This document shows, piece after piece, positions 9,682-18,485 of a stretch of 64,000 nt of DNA (position 1 is the stretch's first letter; every line of letters begins with the position of its first letter). The notes under the pieces were generated by a model. The model ran no database searches. It had not been told where the DNA came from and saw only the letters and a list, made by a program, of their open reading frames with translations. The stretch spans positions 1 through 64,000 of the forward strand of contig CANQXE010000014.1 of NCBI GenBank assembly GCA_947627725.1, read 5' to 3'. Position numbers and translations under genes: made by a program. The DNA comes from an uncultured Clostridia bacterium. GTDB taxonomy: Bacteria; Bacillota; Clostridia; Oscillospirales; Acutalibacteraceae.

Positions 9682-9710
9682 ATTATACAATATTTCAAAA
9701 AGTAATTCAA
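9682..9710 (-). promoter_or_regulatory. Sigma-A promoter of darA-holB-ricT
   Basis: Read on the minus strand: TTGAAT, 17-nt spacer, TATAAT, about 60 nt upstream of the darA start codon. Both hexamers and spacing fit a vegetative sigma-A promoter. Confidence 0.8.
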
Positions 9711-9747
9711 TCTATGTCTATTTATTTCAAATAAAATTTACAATTCA

Positions 9748-10680
9748 TTAAATTACTACAGTTGCCAAAGCTACAATGACAGGCATTGTTACTACGGAAA
9801 GAACAGACGACTGAGCTGCAAGCTCAGAGCCGAGCGCCGTATCATTTTTATACTTTGCGGCATACATTGCCGTATTGGTCGCCGCAGGAGCAGAGGCTGA
9901 AATAAGCATTGCCGTCAGCAGCGAGCCTCTCACTCCGCATACATAAAATAAGCCTAACATACAAAGCGGAATAAATATCAGCCTTATGAACGAAACAAAA
10001 TATATTTCCTTTTTGGAAAACATACTCCTGAAGCTTGAATTTGCCAGAAACGTGCCGAAAACAATCATAGCAAGCGGAGAATTGCAGTTACCGACAATCT
10101 CCATAGGATACTCAATAAAATACGGTATATCAGGCTGAATAAAGAAAAGAGGCAGACCGATTATAACCGACATTGAGCCGGGATTAAAAATAAGCTTTTT
10201 AAAATTAATCTTTGCCTCTCTTCCGGAAATCTCATAAATACCGAGAGTGAACGCCACAATATTGAAAACGGCAACATAAACCGAGCAGTAAAAAATCCCC
10301 TCTTTGCCGATAACGCTTTTAGCCAGCGGCAGCGCCAAGAAGGCGGCATTTGACATAATCATTGCGTAATGATAAATACCGCGCTCCTTAAGCGACCTTT
10401 TCCTGAAGGTCAGCATTGAAAAAAGAGCGCCGAAAATATGTGTGGCAAAGGCACATACAAAGGCAACAAGTATTCCCTTAATATGCTCCTGTGAATATTC
10501 CATTGTCATAAAGGTATGTATAATCGCGATCGGTAAAATCACATTAAAAAGCAAATCAATAAGCCGTTTGCCGTCTGCCTGTTTAAATATACCGATTTTA
10601 TCTGTAATAAATCCTATGCCCGCAATAAGATACAGGATAAGCACCTGAAGCGCGATCGTTTTTAAATTTTCAAAAAACAA
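9748..10680 (-). CDS. AEC (auxin efflux carrier) family transporter
   Basis: A 310-aa membrane protein with about 10 hydrophobic helices in the duplicated 5+5 pattern of the AEC family, members of which move malonate, malate or other organic acids and auxin-like compounds. 'NVILPIAIIHTF', 'SNAAFLALPLAKSVIGKEG' and 'ASAPAATNTAMYAAKY' are recognisable family regions. The start is a TTG with AGGA 9 nt upstream; no ATG fits better. It follows a citrate synthase and an unknown membrane protein with 15-21 bp gaps, so an organic-acid substrate is an attractive inference. Confidence 0.85.
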   Translation of the reverse strand: MFFENLKTIALQVLILYLIAGIGFITDKIGIFKQADGKRLIDLLFNVILPIAIIHTFMTMEYSQEHIKGILVAFVCAFATHIFGALFSMLTFRKRSLKERGIYHYAMIMSNAAFLALPLAKSVIGKEGIFYCSVYVAVFNIVAFTLGIYEISGREAKINFKKLIFNPGSMSVIIGLPLFFIQPDIPYFIEYPMEIVGNCNSPLAMIVFGTFLANSSFRSMFSKKEIYFVSFIRLIFIPLCMLGLFYVCGVRGSLLTAMLISASAPAATNTAMYAAKYKNDTALGSELAAQSSVLSVVTMPVIVALATVVI

Positions 10681-10695
10681 AGCTATTATTCCTTT

Positions 10696-11532
10696 TTATT
10701 GTCCTAAATTACTGCGTTTATTAATATCGTAAAGAAGCGTGAAAGAAAATATTCCCAACATTATATAAGTGACAGATGAAAAGGTCACTTCGCCGAATAT
10801 ACCGCTGACACCCATTATAATCAATACAATTCTCGGAAGCGCAACAATACAGGACATAAACGTAAGCAAAACCGACGAAAAAACAAATACTCTCGTTGTA
10901 TTTTCCCCATTTTTATCCACGGCGCAAATCATACTGAAAAGGAAGCAAAGGGTAACACACAGTAAAATAAATTCACAAAAGACCTCAATATTAATTTTTA
11001 CATCAACAATCTGCACCATTATGCCGATTAGCTTGACAAAAGCCCAGGCAACAGGAGCAAAATGAAGAAATGTGAAATTTTTAAAATCGTAATTTTCATT
11101 TTTCTCCGACAACGCGAGCGTGAAAAAATAAAAGCTGCTTATCAGCGCAAGCACGCCTGAAATACCTATAAGAACAATATATGTATAATCAATGTAAAAT
11201 GAACTTGAGGCATAAGAAAAGCAGTTATATCCCTGGTGGATAAAATCATAAAAAAAAGAAATCGCCAACAAAACCGATGATAAAAAAATACCCGCTTTAC
11301 CTTTTTGGATATCAAAGGTTCGTGCTAAATTCTTTTTAAATACAGCGTAAAAAAAAGCAAAAATAAAGCCTAAGACAATTAACAAATAAACAATATATGA
11401 CGGAAAATCCAATAAAAATGAGCTTACGTCTTTACTATGCTCGCCGTAAAGCTGAAAAAAGTGCAAAACACAAGCAGCAATCACCGTTATTATTATCAAA
11501 AAAACCGGCAGCCTTGCTCTCGTCTTTCGCAC
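10696..11532 (-). CDS. Unknown polytopic membrane protein
   Basis: I do not recognise a family. The 278-aa product has about 8 hydrophobic segments, a basic N-terminus (MRKTRARLP) and a short charged C-terminus. The start is GTG with GAGGAG 8 nt upstream, a strong site. It sits between citrate synthase (21 bp upstream) and the AEC transporter (15 bp downstream), so it is almost certainly co-transcribed with them. No catalytic or metal-binding motif is visible. Confidence 0.75.
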   Translation of the reverse strand: MRKTRARLPVFLIIITVIAACVLHFFQLYGEHSKDVSSFLLDFPSYIVYLLIVLGFIFAFFYAVFKKNLARTFDIQKGKAGIFLSSVLLAISFFYDFIHQGYNCFSYASSSFYIDYTYIVLIGISGVLALISSFYFFTLALSEKNENYDFKNFTFLHFAPVAWAFVKLIGIMVQIVDVKINIEVFCEFILLCVTLCFLFSMICAVDKNGENTTRVFVFSSVLLTFMSCIVALPRIVLIIMGVSGIFGEVTFSSVTYIMLGIFSFTLLYDINKRSNLGQ

Positions 11533-11553
11533 TTTAGTATCTCCTCTTCCAAA

Positions 11554-12930
11554 TTATTTTTTCACTCGATTTCCGATATCGACAAACTTCTTTGAATAGC
11601 TTACACTCTTATAGGCAGGGCGCATAATCCTTCCTCCCGATGTAAGCTCCTCAAGCCTGTGAGCGCACCAGCCGGCAATTCTTGATGTGGCAAAAAGTGG
11701 CGTATACAAATCCTCGGGAATTCCGAGCACCTTATAAACAAGACCTGAATAAAGGTCAACATTCGCGCATATTGCCTTGTCAACGCCCTTAATTTCCGAA
11801 AAAATTTCAGGAGTCAGTGATTCAATATTTTCAAGCGTCTTGAATTCCTTTTCAAAGCCTTTTTCAAATGCGAGCTTTTTAGCGCTTTCCTTTAGTATCA
11901 CCGCACGCGGATCAGACTTGGTATATACAGCGTGACCCATACCGTAAATAAGCCCCGTACCGTCGCCCGCTTCTTTATTCAATATCTTCACAAGATAGTC
12001 CTTAACCTGTGACGGGTCTGTTGAATCAGGCAGATTTTCCATAATTTCATTCATCTGTGCAGCTACCCTTAGGTTAGCGCCGCCGTGACGGGGTCCCTTA
12101 AGCGAACCGAAGCCGGCAGTAATAGCCGAATATGTATCCGTACCGCTGGATGTCAAAACCCTTGTGGAAAAAGTTGAGTTATTTCCTCCTCCGTGGTCGG
12201 CATGGAGTATAAGACAGATATCAAGAAGCCGCGCCTCCTCGCGGGTAAACTTTTTATCGGCTCTCAGCTGATTTAAAATATACTCTGCCGTTGTCTGTTC
12301 CTTCCTGATAGGATGAAGGAACATCGTTTTATTGTAAAACGCACGGCGTTTAACCTGATAAGCGCTGTTCATAATGGTCGGCATCTGAGAAATAAGCTGA
12401 AGCGACTGACGAAGCACATTAGGAATGGAAATATCATCAGGATTTTCGTCAAAGGAATAAAGCATCATCACGCTTCTTGCCATTTTATTCATAATATCCT
12501 TTGACGGATTTTTCATAATCATATCTTCAATAAATTCGTCAGGGAGCGCTCTGCACTCGGCGATAACCTCACGCAGACTTATGAGCTGTTGTTCTGTGGG
12601 GAGCTCTCCGAAAAGCAGGAGCCATACTACCTCCTCATAACCAAAGCGGTCGTTATCAACACAGCTTTTAACTATATCATTTATGTCATAGCCTCTGTAC
12701 GAGAGCTTTCCGTCCTTCGGTATTCTTTCACCGTCAAGAATATAGTAACCCTCAACAGAACAGATACGTGTCAAGCCTGCCATAACTCCCGTACCATCAC
12801 TGTTTCTGAGACCTCTTTTAACGTGATATTTTTCATAATCCTCCTTCTTTATGGAGTTATTCTTGTCAAGCTCACCGCATAAACTTGAAAGGGCATCCAT
12901 TGAAATCGGGGAAATATAACTTGATGGCAT
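11554..12930 (-). CDS. gltA: Citrate synthase
   Basis: A 458-aa citrate synthase condensing oxaloacetate and acetyl-CoA to citrate, the first step of the oxidative TCA branch that leads to 2-oxoglutarate and glutamate. The three catalytic regions are present: the His in 'LHADHGGGNNSTFSTRV', the His in 'GPRHGGANL' and the Asp in 'KSDPRAVIL'. It is somewhat longer than typical 370-430 aa enzymes because of an N-terminal extension of about 50 residues. AAGGAG precedes the ATG. No aconitase or isocitrate dehydrogenase lies in the window; the gene heads an operon with two membrane proteins instead. Confidence 0.95.
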   Translation of the reverse strand: MPSSYISPISMDALSSLCGELDKNNSIKKEDYEKYHVKRGLRNSDGTGVMAGLTRICSVEGYYILDGERIPKDGKLSYRGYDINDIVKSCVDNDRFGYEEVVWLLLFGELPTEQQLISLREVIAECRALPDEFIEDMIMKNPSKDIMNKMARSVMMLYSFDENPDDISIPNVLRQSLQLISQMPTIMNSAYQVKRRAFYNKTMFLHPIRKEQTTAEYILNQLRADKKFTREEARLLDICLILHADHGGGNNSTFSTRVLTSSGTDTYSAITAGFGSLKGPRHGGANLRVAAQMNEIMENLPDSTDPSQVKDYLVKILNKEAGDGTGLIYGMGHAVYTKSDPRAVILKESAKKLAFEKGFEKEFKTLENIESLTPEIFSEIKGVDKAICANVDLYSGLVYKVLGIPEDLYTPLFATSRIAGWCAHRLEELTSGGRIMRPAYKSVSYSKKFVDIGNRVKK

Positions 12931-13054
12931 AATGTTTCTCCTTCCATGCTCTATAAATAATCAATCAAGAGAAGATTGCTTTATTAAAAGAAATAGGGTA
13001 TTCATATCAAATAATTATACATTTTATTTAATATAAAGTCAAGGAGGTGAGATT

Positions 13055-13207
13055 ATGAAAAAAATACTAATTGTATACGTTGTAATGTTTGCGCTTACAA
13101 TTCTGATACCCGCAATTGTCTGCTTTACAAATACGGCAGTAAACAGTGAACAGGAGATGGTCACTATATTCCGGCAGTATATTAATTTAATTGGCTGTTA
13201 TCGGTAA
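13055..13207 (+). CDS. 50-aa small membrane protein (not in ORF track)
   Basis: An ORF too short for the supplied track. Translation gives MKKILIVYVVMFALTILIPAIV followed by a short hydrophilic tail ending NLIGCYR. It has one of the best ribosome binding sites in the window, AAGGAGGTGAG, 7 nt before the ATG. The first 24 residues form one membrane segment or an uncleaved signal. The 3' end overlaps the convergent gerC gene by 26 bp. It could be a genuine small membrane protein or the surviving 5' end of a longer exported-protein gene (a SpoIID-like N-terminus was considered but not supported by any motif). Confidence 0.5.
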   Translation: MKKILIVYVVMFALTILIPAIVCFTNTAVNSEQEMVTIFRQYINLIGCYR

Positions 13208-14321
13208 TCTTTTTCATATGAGCGTTTGCGCTTATATACATATTAACCGTTTTAAAATAGGTGTCCCATTCATCAGCCACCTTATTATACGATTCCGGAC
13301 TGTCCTTTGCAAGATATTCGCCTATTCTCAGAGCGTCGCTGTTATTTTCACGGCAGGCGTTAAATCCATCCGTACACAGTCGTTTGATTTCCCCGCCTGC
13401 TTTTGAACAGATACTTTCAAGATTTTGTTCGGTAAGCTTTGTGATAATACCTTTTTCAATTTCATCTATCATTATCTGACAGTCAATATCCACAATAAAA
13501 TTTATATTGCCGTCAACAATATCAATCCTTTTTTTTATCTTAGGAGATGAAATACGAACTCCTACCCTGCCGATTTGCTCGTCATTAAATTCAATCATAC
13601 ACTCCTTTATCTTGCCTGACAGCATAAGAAATCCCATTGTTTCATCGTCATTTGTTACATAGACAAGCCTATCATTGCTGAAAAGTCCGATTCCGTTTGT
13701 TTCAACATTGTTCTTTTCTTTCTCCTTTTTCAGTATCGGCAGATAAATATCGGAGGTTTTATCTGATGCCATATTCAAAAGCTCGCTGACTGATACATAG
13801 GCGCTCACACCAGCGTCCTGACCGTTTTTTAAAAGATAAACCATATTTTCACACGGAACGCCCGCGTCATTTTCCTTGCTTTCAATAATATCCTTAGAGC
13901 TTTTATCCGCTATGCATACTGCCACATCAATACGTGAATCGGGCGAACGCAAAAAGTAATCAAGATTTTCCTTGAAGTTTGCTTCGGCAATTTCTCTGCT
14001 GAAAACAATAATTTTATTCTGACCGAAGAATAATTTTTTTGAAACGCTTTGCGTCAGATTTGAAACGGCGTCAACAATTGTGTCACCGTCCTCTTCGGTG
14101 TTATACGTTCTGTTGCCTTCAGGCGGTTCCGTGCTTGAAGCCGCTCCAAGCTTAAGTGTCTGAATGATAACATTTATCTTGTCATCCTTTGTTTCAATTC
14201 CCATTCCTTCAACAATGAGCAAATCCTTAAGATGAACAGTGTTCATACAACCGGACAGCATCGCAGCAATCAGGACGACACAAGCTATTACCTTAAAACT
14301 TTTCAACAAGTTCATCACCAT
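13182..14321 (-). CDS. gerC: Ger(x)C family spore germination lipoprotein
   Basis: A 379-aa C-subunit of a GerA-type nutrient germinant receptor in the spore inner membrane. A lipoprotein signal 'IAAMLSGC' with the lipidated Cys at about residue 25 is evident. The downstream 'DLLIVEGMGIETKDD', 'GQNKIIVFSREIAE' and 'FLRSPDSRIDVAVCIADK' are typical GerC regions. It overlaps gerB by 29 bp, implying translational coupling. An alternative start two codons later is possible. It closes the operon gerA-gerB-gerC; its 3' end runs into the convergent 50-aa ORF. Confidence 0.93.
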   Translation of the reverse strand: MVMNLLKSFKVIACVVLIAAMLSGCMNTVHLKDLLIVEGMGIETKDDKINVIIQTLKLGAASSTEPPEGNRTYNTEEDGDTIVDAVSNLTQSVSKKLFFGQNKIIVFSREIAEANFKENLDYFLRSPDSRIDVAVCIADKSSKDIIESKENDAGVPCENMVYLLKNGQDAGVSAYVSVSELLNMASDKTSDIYLPILKKEKEKNNVETNGIGLFSNDRLVYVTNDDETMGFLMLSGKIKECMIEFNDEQIGRVGVRISSPKIKKRIDIVDGNINFIVDIDCQIMIDEIEKGIITKLTEQNLESICSKAGGEIKRLCTDGFNACRENNSDALRIGEYLAKDSPESYNKVADEWDTYFKTVNMYISANAHMKKITDNSQLN

Positions 14322-15339
14322 AATTTCTCTTTTTGAAAATCAATGTCAATATCGGAATTATTACGCAAAATACAACAAACGGTACAAAATTGATAACCTG
14401 CGAAACAGTATTGACCTGTAAAATTTCGGTAAAGAAAACTGCCACAGCAAGCGCTAAAACCGAAGAAATTATACTTTTTGTACTTTTTTTCATAGGACTG
14501 AATGCTATGCCGGAGCAATATATGAGCAAAACAGATTTAATAAATATACCGAATATCCAGAATGAAATATATAAAACATCTATCCGCTCAAACAAACCGA
14601 TTTTTGCTAACTGAAAAAGAGTGTAAATCGGGAAATCCTGCAACAGCGCCGCGTCACCCATAACGGCGTTGACAAAAAGAATCAGCACAAAAATCGTAAA
14701 AAAGGAGGCTATTACGGACCAGATATATGGTTTTATCGTCCTGCCGTTTACTTTTTTGGAAAGGCATAAAAACAGTGCTATCTCTGTGGAATCCCCCGTA
14801 ATTGTTAAGGTATTTTTTAAAATCTCATTATTGGTGTTTGTAATAACCGGATAAAGATTAATCTCCTGATAATTTTTAGCATTTAAAAAAAGCGCGGCAA
14901 GAATTGAAACAACCAGCAGGGCAAACCCGAATGCCGAGAATCTGGACAATCCCTCTATGCCGAGATACGCTCCGTAAAATGCACAAGCCGCAACGATTAC
15001 TGAATATATTAACGCCTGCGAATTAGGATTGAGCGTGGTAGACGCGAAATATGAGAATTTACTGATATTTACTCCAGCTACAAATATGAAATAGAGCGAA
15101 TAAAAGAAGCCTACCCACTTGATATCAAAAGGACTTTTATGCTTCGTATAGCAATAAATTGCGGGAAGTGATAAAAGCAGAGTGATACCCAAAGACAATA
15201 TAATACTTATTAATATATCCGTTGTCATCAGACCTACCGAAGCCGACTGAACACTCGTCATACTGACTACTATCCTGCTGATATAAAGCAGAAAAAATAT
15301 ACTTATCGGCGCTATCCTATCCCTTTTTGCCTGTGTCAA
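14293..15339 (-). CDS. gerB: GerAB/GerKB-type germinant receptor permease subunit
   Basis: A roughly 348-aa polytopic membrane protein of the APC-like spore permease family (GerB subunit), about 10 transmembrane helices, which forms the germinant-binding channel with GerA and GerC. The ORF track begins at a GTG (15348), but that codon lies inside the likely Shine-Dalgarno AGAGGTG; the TTG at 15339, six nt after it, gives MTQAKRDRIAP and is the better start. It overlaps the end of gerA by about 23 bp and the start of gerC by 29 bp. Confidence 0.9.
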   Translation of the reverse strand: MTQAKRDRIAPISIFFLLYISRIVVSMTSVQSASVGLMTTDILISIILSLGITLLLSLPAIYCYTKHKSPFDIKWVGFFYSLYFIFVAGVNISKFSYFASTTLNPNSQALIYSVIVAACAFYGAYLGIEGLSRFSAFGFALLVVSILAALFLNAKNYQEINLYPVITNTNNEILKNTLTITGDSTEIALFLCLSKKVNGRTIKPYIWSVIASFFTIFVLILFVNAVMGDAALLQDFPIYTLFQLAKIGLFERIDVLYISFWIFGIFIKSVLLIYCSGIAFSPMKKSTKSIISSVLALAVAVFFTEILQVNTVSQVINFVPFVVFCVIIPILTLIFKKRNYGDELVEKF

Positions 15340-16783
15340 TATCTGCACCTCTCAATTTATTTACACGCACTTTTCGTTTTGATAATTTAAGCCATGTTTC
15401 CCTGTAGAATATATCGCCGAGCGAATGCGTATCAAGCGGTGATATAGGAGATGAAAGGGGAACACCAAACGGGTCAAGCGAGCAGATATTTATAAATATA
15501 ATACCTGCGCCGAATATAATTCCGTACACGCCAAACATTCCGCCTAATAATATAAATATAAATCTTAAAACGGACACGCTTTCATATAACGGATACACGA
15601 CATATGAGGATATCGCGGTCATCGCTATTACCACAAGCATCGGCGCGCCTATAATTCCTGCCGTTACGGTAGTTTCTCCGATTATAATACCGCCGATTAT
15701 TGAAACAGCGTGACCTATAGCCTTCGGCAGTCTTATTCCCGCCTCTCTCATAATTTCATAAAGTATTAAAAGCATTATAGCTTCCGTCATTAATGAAAAC
15801 GGAGTCGTTATTTCCTCTGACGCAATCGTGTATAAAAGATTTGTCGGTATCAGCTCCTGATGAAAGGTTCCTACCCCGACATATATTCCGGGGAGAAAAA
15901 TGGAAATAAGAAAGCTGAAATACTTTAACGCTCTTATAAAACCGCTGTGAAACGGCGGGCTGTCATAATCGTCAACCGACTGAAAATTATCACTGAAAAG
16001 ATAAGGCAGATAAATTACAAACGGGGTACCCTCCACCATTATAATAACTCTGCCCTCAAGGAGCTTTGAAACCGCGGTATCAGGGCGCTCGGTATTTCCT
16101 ACGCAGGAAAAAAACGATTTAATATCCGTATCAACAAACGGTACAAGCTCCCCGTAATCAACAACCGTATTGAAATTAGCTGCTTTCAGCCTGTGCTCAA
16201 CCTCTCTTACAAGCTCCTCATCAGCGCGGTTATCAATATAGGCGATGACGACAGGGGTGTTTGCCGCTGTGCCTAATTTTATCTGTTTAAATTTTAGATG
16301 GTGGGTTTTAAGCCTTTTTCTTAAAAGCGCCTTGTTATCATTAAGCGCCTCAATAAAGCACTCCTTCGCGCCTTTTACGTTGCTCTCGTTTGACGGCTCG
16401 TCTACCGAACGCCTTGCCCAACCCTGGATACCGAATACAAGCGCTCTGTTACAGCCGTCAAGCACAAACACACAGAAGCCGCTCATTAAAAAATAGTAGC
16501 AGTCCTGAAATGTTGTTGCTTCATTAAGCTCAACGGAATTAACAACGCTGAGCTTAATCTGATTCAGCAAATCATTATTGTTGTTAAATTCAAGTTTTCT
16601 TTCAAGTATTGGTGATGTTACCATCTGTGAAAGCTGGAGCGAATTAATCAACCCGTCCATTGCACAGAAAAATCCTTTTTCACCGCAGATTACCGCCTCA
16701 CGCAAAAGAAAATCGGAACAGTCCTTAAAATCATCCTTGAATCTTTTTTTATTGCTATCATAATCTGGATACAAATTATCCAT
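15317..16783 (-). CDS. gerA: GerA family spore germination protein (A subunit)
   Basis: A 488-aa A-subunit of a GerA-type receptor: a soluble N-terminal half (residues about 1-280) followed by a membrane domain of five or so helices. Conserved family sequences 'MTEAIMLLILYEIMREAG' and 'GGIIIGETTVTAGIIGAP' are present, then a basic C-terminal tail. The ATG at 16783 (MDNLYPDYD) follows GGTGATAA closely and is preferred to the track start nine codons upstream. First gene of the operon; its presence is direct evidence that the host lineage forms spores. Confidence 0.93.
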   Translation of the reverse strand: MDNLYPDYDSNKKRFKDDFKDCSDFLLREAVICGEKGFFCAMDGLINSLQLSQMVTSPILERKLEFNNNNDLLNQIKLSVVNSVELNEATTFQDCYYFLMSGFCVFVLDGCNRALVFGIQGWARRSVDEPSNESNVKGAKECFIEALNDNKALLRKRLKTHHLKFKQIKLGTAANTPVVIAYIDNRADEELVREVEHRLKAANFNTVVDYGELVPFVDTDIKSFFSCVGNTERPDTAVSKLLEGRVIIMVEGTPFVIYLPYLFSDNFQSVDDYDSPPFHSGFIRALKYFSFLISIFLPGIYVGVGTFHQELIPTNLLYTIASEEITTPFSLMTEAIMLLILYEIMREAGIRLPKAIGHAVSIIGGIIIGETTVTAGIIGAPMLVVIAMTAISSYVVYPLYESVSVLRFIFILLGGMFGVYGIIFGAGIIFINICSLDPFGVPLSSPISPLDTHSLGDIFYRETWLKLSKRKVRVNKLRGADIDTGKKG

Positions 16784-16845
16784 ATTTATCACCACATATA
16801 CTTTCTGCATAATTACTGCGGTTATTCACAAAAATAATATTGATT

Positions 16846-16887
16846 AAAAAAAAACACACAATAAACGATGAACTGTGCGTTTTTTTA
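16846..16887. terminator. A/T-flanked hairpin between divergent genes
   Basis: A(8)CACACA and TGTGCGT(7) pair across a 13-nt loop, giving a short stem with A-run and T-run on either side. It looks like a bidirectional terminator but sits between divergent gerA and DUF421 genes, where a terminator is unexpected. It may block read-through or be a remnant. Confidence 0.4.
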
Positions 16888-16909
16888 AATCATTATTTTC
16901 AGAAGGGCT

Positions 16910-17593
16910 GTGAAAATCAGTATGGCAATTAATTTTATAAGAGCAATAATAATTTATATATTTATCATTATAGCCGTAAGGCTTATGGGTAAACGGCAGG
17001 TTGGCGAATTAAAACCGCACGAGCTTGTCATTACAATTCTTTTAAGCGCCGTAGCGGTTATACCGCTTGAGGAAAATTCGATGCCGCTTGCTAACTGTCT
17101 TGTGCCGATACTTCTTTTTATAAGTATGGAAATCATCGTATCCGTCATTTCAATGAAAAGCCTGTGGTTCAGAAATCTTCTTCAGGGCAGACCTATATTT
17201 ATAATCAGAAAGGGCAAGCTTGACCAGAAAAAGCTAAAGGAAATGAGGTTTACCATTGACGACGTTATAGACGCGTTAAGACAAAAGGATATATTTGATT
17301 TATCAGAAGTGGAGGACGCCATTATTGAAACAAACGGCACCATATCCGTTTTGCCAAAGGCGGAATACAAGCCCCTCACACCGAATGACGTAAATATTCC
17401 CGCAGAAAATAACGGTATGCCGATAACTATTGTTATGGACGGAAAGCCGGTCAACGAATATTTTAATGAATATAAAATAAATGACAGTGAAATAGAGCTT
17501 ATCATAAAAAATGAAAACAAAGAGGTAAGCAGGATTATGCTGCTTACTATTGACGATAACGGTAATACATTTTTAATAGAGAAGGAATCATAA
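16910..17593 (+). CDS. DUF421 (YetF-like) membrane protein
   Basis: A roughly 223-227-aa protein of the DUF421/YetF family: two to three N-terminal membrane helices, then a soluble DUF421 domain. 'VRLMGKRQVGELKPHELV' and 'GRPIFIIRKGKLDQK' are hallmark motifs. Members are often found in spore formers, several under sporulation control; biochemical role is unsettled. The start is ambiguous: GTG 16910 is only 2 nt from AGAAGGG while ATG 16922 is 14 nt away. It is followed immediately by a DUF4363 gene and lies divergent to the ger operon, consistent with a spore-envelope context. Confidence 0.85.
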   Translation: MKISMAINFIRAIIIYIFIIIAVRLMGKRQVGELKPHELVITILLSAVAVIPLEENSMPLANCLVPILLFISMEIIVSVISMKSLWFRNLLQGRPIFIIRKGKLDQKKLKEMRFTIDDVIDALRQKDIFDLSEVEDAIIETNGTISVLPKAEYKPLTPNDVNIPAENNGMPITIVMDGKPVNEYFNEYKINDSEIELIIKNENKEVSRIMLLTIDDNGNTFLIEKES

Positions 17594-17971
17594 ATGAAAA
17601 GAATTTATATTGCGGTTTTATTTTTAGCGGTCGCGGTATCGCTTTGTATTTTTGAGCAGTATACCGTTTCAAGCGCATACAGGGAAACCACAGAGTATTT
17701 AAACACGGCGATTGAGGAAGTGGAAAAAGAGGACTACGAAAGCGCGAAAAGGACCTGCGGAAATTTAAGAGACTACTGGTCGCAGAAGCAAAAATATATG
17801 GCGGCAATGATAGACCACGGTTCACTTGACGACACAAGTATAACAATATTAGCTCTTGAAGAGCTGGCGGATGCCGAAAGCGACAGCCTTGAGGACGAAC
17901 TGATAACGGCTAAAAACCAAATAAAATCTATTTACGATAATCAAAAAATCACCTTTGGAAATGTGTTTTAA
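17594..17971 (+). CDS. DUF4363 family protein
   Basis: A 125-aa protein with an N-terminal signal anchor (KRIYIAVLFLAVAVSLCIF) and an extracytoplasmic helical domain rich in Glu, Lys and Asp ('ETTEYLNTAIEEVEKEDYESA', 'YWSQKQKYMAAMIDH'). This matches DUF4363, a small family commonly encoded directly after DUF421 proteins. The ATG follows the DUF421 stop with no gap, and GAAGGA within the upstream gene serves as ribosome binding site. Function unknown; a partner for the DUF421 protein at the membrane is likely. Confidence 0.8.
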   Translation: MKRIYIAVLFLAVAVSLCIFEQYTVSSAYRETTEYLNTAIEEVEKEDYESAKRTCGNLRDYWSQKQKYMAAMIDHGSLDDTSITILALEELADAESDSLEDELITAKNQIKSIYDNQKITFGNVF

Positions 17972-18005
17972 AATCATAACCACCCATTAAATACAATAGT
18001 AAAAT

Positions 18006-18046
18006 AAAGGTAGACATATGGAAAGCCACCATGTATCTACCTTTTT
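18006..18046 (+). terminator. Terminator of the DUF421-DUF4363 operon
   Basis: AAAGGTAGACATATGG pairs with CCATGTATCTACCTTT (two wobble or mismatched positions), followed by T5 on the plus strand, 35 bp after the DUF4363 stop. Confidence 0.85.
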
Positions 18047-18207
18047 CATATGCTAAAATATTATGTAAGGTATGGTTATGAAAAAAGGACAAAAGAAACG
18101 AATATGGGCTAGAGAACAAAATTAGAAATTATAGGTAAAACCTATGTATTGTATTGTTTAAACATTTCTTTTGAACATTTTTAACCATCGCTCTTAAAAA
18201 ATAATTT
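18047..18207. other. Intergenic; possible 15-codon ORF remnant
   Basis: About 160 bp without a normal gene. An ATG at 18078 after AAGG opens MKKGQKKRIWAREQN and stops at 18125. This may be a truncated start of a lost gene, or nothing. A short ATAGGT-AAA-ACCTAT hairpin follows. Confidence 0.3.
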
Positions 18208-18402
18208 TTAAAGAAGATCATTATTAATAATATCAACTAGTTTTTTGCCGATTTCTTGTGTTATATGTACTGTGTCATGCGTTGTTGTTCGAATTATTAA
18301 TACATTATCTACAATTTCATATGTTGCAATGCTATCAACAACACCATTTAATGTCGTTTCTTCAAGACCGGTGTGTCTTTCTAATCGAGTTATAACTGAC
18401 AT
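18208..18402 (-). CDS. 64-aa hypothetical protein
   Basis: A short protein (MSVITRLERHTGLEETTLNG..) with no recognised family. It is predicted soluble with alternating beta and helical segments; no Cys. Support for a real gene is the GAGGAG ribosome binding site 7 nt before the ATG and its orderly place at the downstream end of a minus-strand group of zinc-ribbon genes. Base composition is AT-rich like its neighbours in the 18-20 kb island. Confidence 0.55.
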   Translation of the reverse strand: MSVITRLERHTGLEETTLNGVVDSIATYEIVDNVLIIRTTTHDTVHITQEIGKKLVDIINNDLL

Positions 18403-18485
18403 AAAATCTCCTCATTGAAATAGTTAATCTGTTTTCGTAAACATTATAAATATAAGAGATGATAATTCTTATCAATTAAAAATTA

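Noticed and set aside
13055-13207. Assignment of the 50-aa ORF as a truncated spoIID
   Set aside because: Only the generic hydrophobic N-terminus is similar; no SpoIID domain motif is present, so it is left as a small membrane protein.
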